Assembly (NCBI GenBank): GCA_934132805.1
Contig: CAKPAB010000045.1
Coordinates: 1 to 8,920 of the forward strand
Source: an uncultured Clostridia bacterium
Lineage (GTDB): Bacteria > Bacillota > Clostridia > TANB77 > CAG-508
Length of the DNA stretch: 8,920 bases
Direction of reading: 5' to 3'
Shown: piece after piece, positions 1-6,280 of the stretch
Layout: the number at the start of each line of letters is the position of its first letter
Position numbering within the stretch: the first letter of the stretch is position 1
Program-made: the position numbers and the translations under genes
Notes under the pieces: generated by a model
Databases searched by the model: none
Told to the model about the DNA's origin: nothing
The model's input: only the letters and a program-made list of their open reading frames with translations

Positions 1-14
1 TAATATTGTTTCAA

Positions 15-44
15 TTGCATTCAAGAATTCTAAAACCATATACA
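15..44 (+). promoter_or_regulatory. Possible sigma-A promoter for the leader and flavoprotein gene
   Basis: TTGCAT (15-20) and TATACA (39-44) are separated by 18 bp. This would start transcription near position 51 and give a leader of about 175 nt before the ATG at 227. In such AT-rich DNA, matches of this quality occur by chance, so it is only a candidate. It fits well with the G/C-containing paired segments that begin at 51. Confidence 0.3.
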
Positions 45-50
45 TATATA

Positions 51-226
51 CAGTTTTGGCCTGAGTGAGAGAGGCTCCAGTTTTTTATGTTAGATTTTCT
101 TTTTGAACGCAATGAATCGGACGAAATCTCAAATATATATAATTACCCAAGGGGAATGGGGCCACACAAACAATAATTTTATTGGCTGTTAACTGTAACA
201 AATAATATTAAAATAGGAGGTACTTT
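51..226 (+). promoter_or_regulatory. Possible structured 5' leader of unrecognised type
   Basis: This gene-free stretch holds several complementary segments that cannot all form at once. GGCCT (58-62) can pair locally with AGGCT (72-76). GGCTCCA (73-79) can pair with TGGGGCC (157-163). CAGTT (51-55) with GGCC (58-61) can pair with AACTG (191-195) and GGCT (184-187). A further stem AGATTTT (92-98) / GAAATCT (123-129) lies inside. Competing pairings just upstream of a strong ribosome binding site are what a translation-controlling leader would show. I do not recognise a known riboswitch class; GAGGCTCC faintly recalls the M-box but the rest does not match. It could also be coincidental pairing. 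Confidence 0.3.
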
Positions 227-1733
227 ATGAATTCTTTATGGTTACAAGAAAATCAAAAAAATAGTAACTTTGAAAAACTTAGTACTAATAAAACTACAGA
301 CGTATGTATTATAGGTGCTGGGATATTTGGTATGACTTGTGGTTATTATCTAGCAAAATCAGGTTTGAAGACTACGATTATAGAAAAAGATGAAATTGGT
401 CATAAATCTACTGGGCACACAACAGCGAAAATAACTTCTCAGCATGGTTTATTTTATACTTACTTAGTAGAAACATATGGCGAAGAATTTGCAAAAGATT
501 ATTTAAATGCAAATCAAGAGGCTATTGAAAATATAAAAAAAATTATAGACACAGAAAAGATTAACTGTGACTTTGAAATACAATCGAGTTTTGTATATAC
601 AACTGCAAAATCGGAGGTTTCAAAATTAAAGGATGAGGTAAATGTTATAAATGCATTAGGTTTTCCTGCAAACTTTGTTACAAAAACTGGTTTGCCTTTT
701 GAAGTTGCTGGTGCTGTGCAATTTAAAAACCAAGCTCAATTTAATCCATTAAAATATTTACACGGTTTGTCTAATTCTATTATAAAAAATAATGGTGAAA
801 TATACACTAATACTACTGTTTATGATATAAAGCATGATAATGATATTTTTTATACTTTTACTCCTAATGGTGTTGTATCTTCCAAATATGTCATTCTTGC
901 TTCACATTATCCATTTATAAATTTTCCTGGAATTTATTTTTTTAAGATGTATCAAGCTTCTTCTTATGTTATTGGTATTGATGCAAAAAAGACTTTAAAT
1001 AATGGGATGTATATAACTGCCTCTTCCCCAACTTATTCTTTTAGGACTACAAATTTTAATGGTAGAAAAATTTTGCTACTTGGCGGATGTGGTCATAAAA
1101 CTGGTATGCCAGTGAATTATACTGTTTCTTATGGTGTTTTGGAAAATTATGCTAAACAGCTATTTCCAAATTGTGATATTTTATTTAGATGGAGTACTCG
1201 TGATTGTATTACTCTTGATAAGATTCCTTATATTGGTCATTTTTCTAATGTGATGGAAAATATTTTTGTTGGAACTGGTTTTAATAAATGGGGTATGACT
1301 TCTTCTAATGTTGCTGCTAATATTGTTTGTGATATGATTTGTTGCAAAACTAATGAATATGCTTATGTTTTTGATTCCACTCGTGTTCATCCTATAAAAA
1401 ATGTGGATGAAGTTAAAAATATGATTAGCGAGTCTGTTAATTCTCTTGCTATTAAGAAGTTAAAAAATTCAAGTCTTGTTTTTGATGATATTCCTTTTAA
1501 TTCTGGTGGTATTATTGATGTTAACAATGAGAAAGTTGGTGTTTATAAAGATACTTCTCGGAAATGTTTTTGCTGTTAAGCCTGTGTGTACTCATCTTGG
1601 TTGTTTGCTTTCTTGGAATGATTCTGATAAAACTTGGGATTGTCCTTGCCATGGCTCTCGTTTTGATTTTATGGGTAAAAATATTTATGACCCTGCTTTT
1701 GATGATTTGCAAATTTTTGATTTGGGTGTTTAA
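227..1733 (+). pseudogene. FAD-dependent oxidoreductase with C-terminal Rieske [2Fe-2S] domain, frameshifted
   Basis: This is a DAO-type flavoprotein fused to a Rieske iron-sulfur domain, the arrangement of Bacillus YhfW (about 500 aa); its physiological substrate is not known to me. The first frame gives 450 aa (227-1579): a dinucleotide-binding GAGIFG motif at residues 30-35, acidic E53 closing the second strand, STGHTTAKIT at 61-70, and a C-terminal FAD-contact segment GTGFNKWGMT near 349-358. The Rieske domain lies in the next frame: CTHLGC at 1587-1604 and CPCHGS at 1641-1658, giving the two Cys and two His cluster ligands and the two extra Cys of the usual disulfide, with the stop at 1731-1733. 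Dropping one base near 1559 (the C of ACTTCTCGG) joins the frames into a 501-aa protein of normal family length ending ...QIFDLGV. The start is set by AGGAGGT at 215-221, five bases before ATG. The break may be a read error, a real mutation or recoding. The family call is firm; functional status is open. Confidence 0.88.
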
Positions 1734-1786
1734 TGTTGCCTATCTTTGGTATTTTTTATATGAATTGATGATTATAAAATTTTAAA

Positions 1787-1821
1787 GAACTAGATTATTC
1801 TATATCGAAGAAATCTAGTTC
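1787..1821. repeat. Perfect inverted repeat downstream of the flavoprotein gene
   Basis: GAACTAGATT (1787-1796) is perfectly repeated in inverse as AATCTAGTTC (1812-1821) around a 15-nt loop. It lies 53 bp after the Rieske stop codon and about 85 bp before the next promoter. No T-run follows on the plus strand, so a classical terminator is not well supported. It may still be a weak terminator or 3'-end stabiliser of the flavoprotein mRNA, or a protein-binding palindrome. Confidence 0.5.
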
Positions 1822-1906
1822 AATAAATAATAAATAATATAAATATATGAATGTAAGCTGATTGTAGCAAAACAGCAGCAATAAGTCAATAAAAATGTTA
1901 AAAATA

Positions 1907-1935
1907 TTGTAATTTTTTTCAAAATCAATTATAAT
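1907..1935 (+). promoter_or_regulatory. Sigma-A promoter of the small operon
   Basis: TTGTAA (1907-1912), a 17-bp spacer and a perfect TATAAT (1930-1935). Transcription would start near 1942, about 35 nt before the ATG at 1977. It would serve the tiny ORF, the 86-aa gene and the GIY-YIG gene, which follow on the same strand with short gaps. Confidence 0.75.
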
Positions 1936-1976
1936 GTTTTTAGCATTTTTATTATATGAAAGGGGTTAGTTTAAAA

Positions 1977-2066
1977 ATGGATAATAATTCAGTTGATACT
2001 GATGCTAAAATACCGGATTTACCATCAACTATGTTGCATAAGTTTGTTGTCTTTTTCAAAAGATGA
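1977..2066 (+). CDS. Tiny ORF (29 aa), probably a frameshifted 35-aa leader gene
   Basis: I do not recognise this product. ATG 1977 follows AAAGGGG at 1959-1965 with an 11-nt gap and sits directly behind a strong promoter. As read, it encodes 29 residues (MDNNSVDTDAKIPDLPS..., then a short hydrophobic end) and stops at 2064-2066. The stop comes right after a T5 run (CTTTTTC, about 2051-2057). Removing one T there continues the frame as ...FSKDDDEKVR to a stop at 2083-2085. That stop lies inside the AGGTGA ribosome binding site of the next gene, the arrangement expected for translational coupling. The longer form is therefore likely the original 35-aa product. No domain, signal peptide or membrane segment is evident. 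Confidence 0.4.
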   Translation: MDNNSVDTDAKIPDLPSTMLHKFVVFFKR

Positions 2067-2079
2067 TGATGAGAAGGTT

Positions 2080-2085
2080 AGGTGA
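2080..2085 (+). promoter_or_regulatory. Ribosome binding site overlapping an upstream stop codon
   Basis: AGGTGA, followed by T, matches the anti-Shine-Dalgarno core and lies six bases before ATG 2092. Its TGA is also the stop of the frame-corrected upstream mini-ORF, which suggests coupled translation of the two genes and fixes the start of the 86-aa gene. Confidence 0.6.
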
Positions 2086-2091
2086 TTACTG

Positions 2092-2352
2092 ATGATAGAT
2101 AATTTGTCTGATAGATTTACAGAGGTTTATTCTATTTTGAAATGTTTGGATAAAGAGTATCAGGAAATGATTCCTTTGGCTGTTTGGGATGATATTAAAA
2201 GTAGAATGAATTTTTCTTATAAGTATTCTTATGTTCCTGGTGATGAACAGCATTTGGATGATTATACAATAGCTTTATTAAATCAGATTTATTTTGATTA
2301 TTTAAAATTTAAGAATAATAGAGTTGATTTAACAAAATTTAATAAAAAATAA
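2092..2352 (+). CDS. Conserved-looking small protein of unknown function, 86 aa
   Basis: I cannot name a function. The protein is acidic to neutral, soluble-looking and lacks a signal peptide or membrane helix. Its layout (an N-terminal helix, then IPLAVWDDIKSRM, an aromatic SYKYSYVPGDEQ stretch, a TIALLNQIYFDYL helix and a basic tail) resembles small hypothetical proteins that I recall as frequent in Clostridia and Bacilli genomes. These share a pattern of IP, a helix, Tyr-rich residues, a conserved EQ dipeptide, and an ALL..IY..YL helix. The likeness is from memory, not a search. It is the second gene of a likely operon, with AGGTGA upstream and the GIY-YIG gene starting 15 bp after its stop. 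A functional link to either neighbour is not shown. Confidence 0.75.
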   Translation: MIDNLSDRFTEVYSILKCLDKEYQEMIPLAVWDDIKSRMNFSYKYSYVPGDEQHLDDYTIALLNQIYFDYLKFKNNRVDLTKFNKK

Positions 2353-2367
2353 TCTAGGAGAATTACA

Positions 2368-2673
2368 ATGTATTATACATATATGGTAAGATGTGAGGAT
2401 AATTCTATATATACTGGTATGACAAATAATTTAGATAAAAGAATAAGTCAACATTTATCAAAAAATGGTGCAAAATATACTAAATCACATAATGCAATTA
2501 GACTAGAAGTAGCTTGGAGAAGCAAAGATAAATCGTTGGCTTGTAAGTTAGAATATCAAATCAAACAATTAACAAAGAAACAAAAGGAAAACTTAATAAT
2601 TGGTGAGAAGTTATCCACATATTTAGCAGGAATTGTGGATTGTAGAAGATATAAAAGGATTAAATTGAAATAA
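2368..2673 (+). CDS. GIY-YIG nuclease-domain protein, YhbQ/UPF0213 type, 101 aa
   Basis: This is a small stand-alone GIY-YIG domain, a fold that cuts DNA with one metal ion; the bacterial YhbQ/YazA group is widespread but its cellular role is poorly defined. Catalytic-type residues are all in place: Y5 (YTY), Y15 in IYTG, R25 in DKRISQH with H29, E62 in LEYQIKQL, and N75 in KENLI. The length (about 100 aa) equals the usual family length, so it is a complete single domain and not a UvrC or intron-endonuclease fragment. AGGAG at 2356-2360 lies seven bases before the ATG. It is the last gene of the small operon and is followed by a long hairpin. The basic C-terminal tail (RRYKRIKLK) could contact nucleic acid. 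Confidence 0.92.
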   Translation: MYYTYMVRCEDNSIYTGMTNNLDKRISQHLSKNGAKYTKSHNAIRLEVAWRSKDKSLACKLEYQIKQLTKKQKENLIIGEKLSTYLAGIVDCRRYKRIKLK

Positions 2674-2704
2674 AAGAATGATATAATAATTTTTCTAAAT
2701 ATAT

Positions 2705-2756
2705 AAACAAACAAGAAATATTTAGTTTATTTCATCTAAATTTTTCTTGTTTGTTT
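2705..2756. terminator. Long hairpin after the GIY-YIG gene
   Basis: Arms 2705-2725 and 2736-2756 pair over 21 positions with one mismatch (T2719/T2742) around a 10-nt loop. The 3' arm is itself T-rich, and no separate T-run follows. It sits 32 bp after the GIY-YIG stop and also downstream of tRNA-Pro, which reads toward it from the other side, so it probably ends both transcripts. The long AT-rich arms are unusual for a terminator and could instead mark a small palindromic repeat. Confidence 0.5.
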
Positions 2757-2799
2757 GTGTCCCTATTTAAGGTTGGACTTCCTATACTATAATAAAATA

Positions 2800-2875
2800 T
2801 GGTCGAGGTGACAGGGATCGAACCTGCGACCTCATGGTCCCAAACCACGCGCGCTACCAACTGCGCTACACCTCG
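2800..2875 (-). tRNA. tRNA-Pro (anticodon TGG)
   Basis: The minus strand folds as a full cloverleaf. The acceptor stem is CGAGGTG/CACCTCG, the anticodon stem CGTGG/CCATG encloses loop TTTGGGA with anticodon TGG, and the T arm carries GGTTCGATCC. Discriminator A (2803) is followed by an encoded CCA (2802-2800). Total length is 76 nt including CCA. It is transcribed away from tRNA-Arg by its own promoter at 2907-2935. Confidence 0.96.
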
Positions 2876-2906
2876 AAATAATCTAAATATTGTTTAACGC
2901 TTATAT

Positions 2907-2935
2907 ATAATACCACACTTTTTTAGATTTGACAA
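2907..2935 (-). promoter_or_regulatory. Promoter of tRNA-Pro
   Basis: On the minus strand TTGTCA (2935-2930), a 17-bp spacer and TATTAT (2912-2907). Transcription would start near 2900, about 25 nt before the tRNA 5' end. Confidence 0.75.
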
Positions 2936-2964
2936 GGTTTTTTTATAAATTTTTTAAAAAGGTC

Positions 2965-2993
2965 TTGCAAATTAGTAAAAAATTCTTTATAAT
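2965..2993 (+). promoter_or_regulatory. Promoter of tRNA-Arg
   Basis: TTGCAA (2965-2970), a 17-bp spacer and a perfect TATAAT (2988-2993). Transcription would start near 3000, about 39 nt before the mature tRNA 5' end. With the tRNA-Pro promoter it forms a divergent pair. Confidence 0.8.
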
Positions 2994-3038
2994 ATAGAAT
3001 ATATGAAAATTTATAAAAATTTTTTATGTTCCAAATAT

Positions 3039-3115
3039 GCGTCTGTAGTTTAGTTGGATAGAATGCAGGCCTACGAAGTCTGAGATCGGGGGTTCGAATC
3101 CCTCCAGGCGCACCA
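3039..3115 (+). tRNA. tRNA-Arg (anticodon ACG)
   Basis: Full cloverleaf: acceptor GCGTCTG/CAGGCGC with one T-G wobble, anticodon stem CAGGC/GTCTG around loop CTACGAA (anticodon ACG, whose A would be edited to inosine by TadA), T arm with GGTTCGAATCC, discriminator A and an encoded CCA ending at 3115. Length is 77 nt. A terminator follows immediately. Confidence 0.97.
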
Positions 3116-3142
3116 AAAAAGTACCATTAATGGTACTTTTTT
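3115..3142. terminator. Bidirectional intrinsic terminator between tRNA-Arg and the deaminase gene
   Basis: The perfect palindrome GTACCATTAATGGTAC (3121-3136) is flanked by A6 (3115-3120) and T6 (3137-3142), so it has a stem and U-run on both strands. It ends tRNA-Arg on the plus strand and the 834-aa gene, whose stop is at 3146-3148, on the minus strand. Confidence 0.9.
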
Positions 3143-3145
3143 ACT

Positions 3146-5650
3146 TTAGATAATTTCCGGATTGTCCTCTAAAATTTTATCTACAATATTGTCTCCTATG
3201 TCAAAAGGAACAACATATCCTTGTAATGTTTTAGCCTTTTCCCTCAAATTATGATTCTCTTCATTAACATAAATTTTTGCTTTTCCCTTTCCATTTTTAG
3301 CCTCTTGAACTAAATTAGAGACTGGAGAATTACCATCAAAAGCAATGACAACAGAATTTCTTCTTTCAAAAATCTCATAATTAAAACTTTTATAAATACC
3401 AAATTCCTCGCTTTCTGTAGATATGCAAACACCGTCAACTTCATTATTTTTAAGCTTATATCCAACTTCTTCTGAAATCATTTTAGGAATAATAGCGTCA
3501 ATTTCAAATTTTTTATTTAATTTATTTGATATATCAATTACTGCTTTTTCGTACCCTTCCATTTTGTGTCCAATTACAAAATATGCTTTTTTGTTATCTA
3601 TTTTTTTGATTAATTCTTCTATCATTTTTGTTCCTTCTGCAGTTAATTTTGTATTTTTATTTTTAGCATTGAAGCTTCCACCTGCTATTATTATTGGCAC
3701 TTTATTTTGTGGCAATTTTTTTATTTTTCCTTTTAGTAATTTTTCTGATTCTATATTGCTATTTATTCTTAGTTCTATCTGATTCTCTTTATTTTTTTCT
3801 TCTATTTCATTTTCTAATTCTAATATAGCTTCTCTTATAGTTCTTCCTGCCAAAAATTTGTTGAATTTTTTGCTTTTTTCTTCAAAATAGATATCAGCAT
3901 TTTTTATTATTTCATCTTCTACTTTTCTCATTTTAGCAAAGTCTTCGTCATCTAAGCCTAATAAATTTTGTATTGCCAATTGTTCATCAATTGTGTTTGT
4001 TCCATAAAAGCCACATCCATCAGTTCCTTGAACGCATTTTAAATTGCTGTCTAAATATTTTTTTATTGGATGATTTTTTAATATGCTTAAATTGTTTAGT
4101 CTTACATTTGATGTTAATTGAAATTCTAAAACTACACCTGATTTTTTTATCAATTTTATTAATTTTTTTCCTTCTTCTGTGTCTAGGTCTGCTGTATATA
4201 GTCCATGTCCTATTCTACATTTTGGCATTTTTTGACCTGGTTTTAGGCTTTCTTCTACACATTCTATTGATTTTTTTACATTTTCCCTTAGACTATCGTT
4301 TTCTCCAGCATGTATTCTTACTGTATATCCTTCATCTTCGTTACATGCATATTGAACTATTTCTGTTATGGCTGGTTTTAATTCTGAAATGTCATTTATT
4401 TCTTCTCCGATGAAATCGCTTCCTACTACATATGGGCTTTTTGATACTGCTTTTAATACATTTAAATTTTCTCTTAAGTAGTTGCTACTTGTTTTTGCAT
4501 CTTTTATTATTGTAAGTGGTATCCTTCTAATTGCTACTAAAAATCGAATTTTTACTCCTGTTTCTTTTTCTATTTCTGGCATAATTTGGTGAACTTCTTC
4601 TAGTAATTCGATTCCAGGTATTCCTTTTTTGGTTAGTGTTGTATCTGCAATTTCTGTGTAATATATCCCTTGCTTTTGGTATTCTCTTGCTATCCATAGT
4701 AGTTTGTCTTGTCTTAAGTTGTTTTTGGCATATGGACTGTTTTTATCCATGTCTGATATCATTTTTTTTAAAGTTTCTTTTATTTCTTTGTCAGGTATTT
4801 TTTCAATTTTATTTTTTTCAAGTTTTATTTTTTCTTTGCATTCTGTTCCTTTTGCAAAAACATATCTGTATATGTATAGTTTTTCAAGGTTTGTAAATAC
4901 GGCTTGGCCGTCTTTTAGTATTTCTAAGCTTTTACGTATTTTGTGGATGTTTTCTTCTGCATTTTCTAGATTGTTTAATATTAGATCTGCAAAGTTGATA
5001 AATGTGTTGTCATCTATTTTCCTTGTTAGATATTTTCCTTGTAATTGTGAGTCTTTATAGTCTTTTTCTACTTCCTGCCTTTGCTCATATATTAGCTTTT
5101 CTTGCTTTTCTGTTAGTTTTAGATTTATTTTTTTGATGTAGTATAGTGGATATTTTACTTGGTGTTTTATGCCTAGTGCAATTAGTGTGTCTGCTGGTAG
5201 ATTTGCGTTCATATGTGTATGTAAGTCTGTTCTGAATTTTGATTTTTTTAGTATGTATGATTTTACTAGTGTTTGGTTTATACTTAGGTTGTAGTTTTTG
5301 GTTTGTGACATTAGTGTTTTGCTTATTGCTGGTATTGTGGCTTTTATGTCTATTCTTCCGTCTGTGTGTATGTTTGCTATTTTTATTCCACCTAGTCTGA
5401 ATATGTATATTTCTTCATTGTTTCCGTTTATGCTTGCTGGTATTGTTCCTTTTATTATTTTCATGTCTTTCTTGTTTTTGGTTGTTTCTAATTTACATAT
5501 TTTTGCGAGGTTGGTTATTATGTTTCCTGTGTTGTGGTTTGGTGTTTCTAGTATGTATGTTAGTTCGTCTTCGTTTGTTTTGTATAGGTTTACTATTATG
5601 TCTTTTTCTTTGTCTAGATAAAATTTATTGATTTTTGTTGCTTTGTCCAT
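3146..5650 (-). CDS. Adenosine-deaminase-like enzyme fused to a C-terminal SLOG/DprA-like domain, 834 aa
   Basis: Core (about 136-600): an amidohydrolase-fold adenosine/AMP deaminase. DLHTHMNAN has metal ligands H144 and H146; LTSNV (512-516) is family-typical; RIHAGE has ligand H447 and proton donor E450; RIGHG has base H482; GTDGCG has ligand D544. The usual second Asp of TDDP is Gly (G545), which may alter the substrate. A long Lys/Glu-rich helical insert covers about 175-310. The N-terminal 135 residues are unrecognised. The C-terminus (about 651-834) reads as a Rossmann-like SLOG/DprA-LOG fold: IIAGGSF (654-660), FVIGHKMEGYEKA (691-703), IIP (720-722), then FERRNSVVIA and NSPVSNL...EA (761-784), which parallels the FPRRN...SGSL..A pattern of DprA. 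Ordinary adenosine deaminases are about 330-350 aa, so this is a large fusion. It probably deaminates a purine nucleoside or nucleotide, with the C-terminus binding a nucleotide ligand (inference). GAGGAG precedes the ATG; own promoter upstream and a terminator at 3115-3142. The deaminase fold is firm, SLOG is moderately sure, and the substrate is unknown. Confidence 0.85.
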   Translation of the reverse strand: MDKATKINKFYLDKEKDIIVNLYKTNEDELTYILETPNHNTGNIITNLAKICKLETTKNKKDMKIIKGTIPASINGNNEEIYIFRLGGIKIANIHTDGRIDIKATIPAISKTLMSQTKNYNLSINQTLVKSYILKKSKFRTDLHTHMNANLPADTLIALGIKHQVKYPLYYIKKINLKLTEKQEKLIYEQRQEVEKDYKDSQLQGKYLTRKIDDNTFINFADLILNNLENAEENIHKIRKSLEILKDGQAVFTNLEKLYIYRYVFAKGTECKEKIKLEKNKIEKIPDKEIKETLKKMISDMDKNSPYAKNNLRQDKLLWIAREYQKQGIYYTEIADTTLTKKGIPGIELLEEVHQIMPEIEKETGVKIRFLVAIRRIPLTIIKDAKTSSNYLRENLNVLKAVSKSPYVVGSDFIGEEINDISELKPAITEIVQYACNEDEGYTVRIHAGENDSLRENVKKSIECVEESLKPGQKMPKCRIGHGLYTADLDTEEGKKLIKLIKKSGVVLEFQLTSNVRLNNLSILKNHPIKKYLDSNLKCVQGTDGCGFYGTNTIDEQLAIQNLLGLDDEDFAKMRKVEDEIIKNADIYFEEKSKKFNKFLAGRTIREAILELENEIEEKNKENQIELRINSNIESEKLLKGKIKKLPQNKVPIIIAGGSFNAKNKNTKLTAEGTKMIEELIKKIDNKKAYFVIGHKMEGYEKAVIDISNKLNKKFEIDAIIPKMISEEVGYKLKNNEVDGVCISTESEEFGIYKSFNYEIFERRNSVVIAFDGNSPVSNLVQEAKNGKGKAKIYVNEENHNLREKAKTLQGYVVPFDIGDNIVDKILEDNPEII

Positions 5651-5687
5651 TTTTTCTCCTCTCTGTTTTTTGATTTGTTAATTCAAT

Positions 5688-5716
5688 ATTTTATCATAAT
5701 TTTGATTATTTTTCAA
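5688..5716 (-). promoter_or_regulatory. Promoter of the 834-aa deaminase gene
   Basis: On the minus strand TTGAAA (5716-5711), a 17-bp spacer and TAAAAT (5693-5688). The start would be near 5681, about 30 nt before the ATG at 5650 and after the terminator of the upstream guanine-deaminase-like gene, so the two genes can be transcribed separately. Confidence 0.65.
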
Positions 5717-5747
5717 TGTTTTATGTAGACTTTTATAAACTTATAGC

Positions 5748-5788
5748 AAAAAAATAAGATGAATTGCATTTTATTTTACAATTCATCT
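5748..5788 (-). terminator. Intrinsic terminator of the GuaD-like gene
   Basis: On the minus strand AGATGAATTG (5788-5779) pairs with CAATTCATCT (5766-5757) around a 12-nt loop, and TTATTTTTTT follows, with its T7 at 5754-5748. It lies just after the stop codon at 5794-5796. Confidence 0.88.
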
Positions 5789-5793
5789 ACTCT

Positions 5794-6255
5794 TTAATAA
5801 ATAACTCCATTTTCTTTTTTATATTTTTCAAATGTTTTAATGCATTCATCTCTATCCAAATGAGTTAAATGTATTAAATCTTTATTATTGCCTTTTAAAT
5901 AATCATAAATAGCATCATCCCTAAAACCAATTTCTCCTGCATCTTCTTTAGTGCAACCATAGTACACCTCTTTAATATTAGCCCATATTATTGCTGACAA
6001 GCACATTGGACATGGCTCACAAGATGTGTATAAAATGCAATCTGATAAATCATATGTATTTAATTTCTTGCATGCTTCTCTAATTGCTACAACTTCTGCA
6101 TGTGCTGTTGGGTCGTTGTTTTTTAATACCCTATTGTTTCCATTTGAAATTATATTTCCTTTTTTGTCTGTAATAACTGCCCCAAATGGTCCTCCTTCTT
6201 TTTTTGCAATTCCGTTATCTGCATTTTCTTTTGCAATTTTCATGTATTTGTTCAT
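5794..6255 (-). CDS. guaD: Guanine deaminase-like zinc deaminase, about 153 aa
   Basis: This is a cytidine-deaminase-fold enzyme closest in layout to Bacillus subtilis GuaD (156 aa), which converts guanine to xanthine in the cytosol. Counting from the ATG at 6255: GGPFGAVI (21-28), NDPTAHAEVVAI with Zn ligand H52 and proton shuttle E54, SCEPCPMC with Zn ligands C82 and C85, and a GFRDDAIYDYL segment plus a C-terminal tail like the domain-swapped GuaD C-terminus. The open frame runs further back to an ATG at 6309, but that codon lies inside the predicted -35 box and has no ribosome binding site. AAAGGA (6269-6264) is well placed for 6255, so I prefer the shorter start. The family also contains tRNA adenosine deaminases (TadA), but the NDPTAHAEV and GFRDD segments favour GuaD. 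The product is a nucleobase deaminase; the exact substrate is inferred. It lies upstream of the 834-aa deaminase on the same strand. Confidence 0.88.
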   Translation of the reverse strand: MNKYMKIAKENADNGIAKKEGGPFGAVITDKKGNIISNGNNRVLKNNDPTAHAEVVAIREACKKLNTYDLSDCILYTSCEPCPMCLSAIIWANIKEVYYGCTKEDAGEIGFRDDAIYDYLKGNNKDLIHLTHLDRDECIKTFEKYKKENGVIY

Positions 6256-6263
6256 TTTTATCA

Positions 6264-6269
6264 TCCTTT
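6264..6269 (-). promoter_or_regulatory. Ribosome binding site deciding the GuaD-like start
   Basis: AAAGGA on the minus strand lies eight bases before ATG 6255. Nothing comparable precedes the more distal ATG at 6309, which would also fall upstream of the predicted transcription start near 6274. Confidence 0.7.
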
Positions 6270-6280
6270 CTTTTGTTTTA

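Noticed and set aside
58..130. M-box (magnesium) riboswitch
   Set aside because: GAGGCTCC and a CGCAATG...GAAATC stretch recall the M-box, but the remaining conserved segments and architecture are missing and the downstream gene is not a transporter.
1476..1733. A separate small membrane-like Rieske protein
   Set aside because: Its hydrophobic N-terminus is an out-of-frame reading of the flavoprotein; only the part after about 1560 (GNVFAVKPVCTHLGC...) is real and belongs to the frameshifted fusion.
3423..5631. Several long plus-strand open frames (for example 3423-3782, 3973-4413, 4704-5060, 5298-5621)
   Set aside because: They are antisense to the 834-aa deaminase gene, consist of Leu/Phe/Ser-rich hydrophobic strings typical of reading Lys/Glu/Ile codons backwards, and lack ribosome binding sites.
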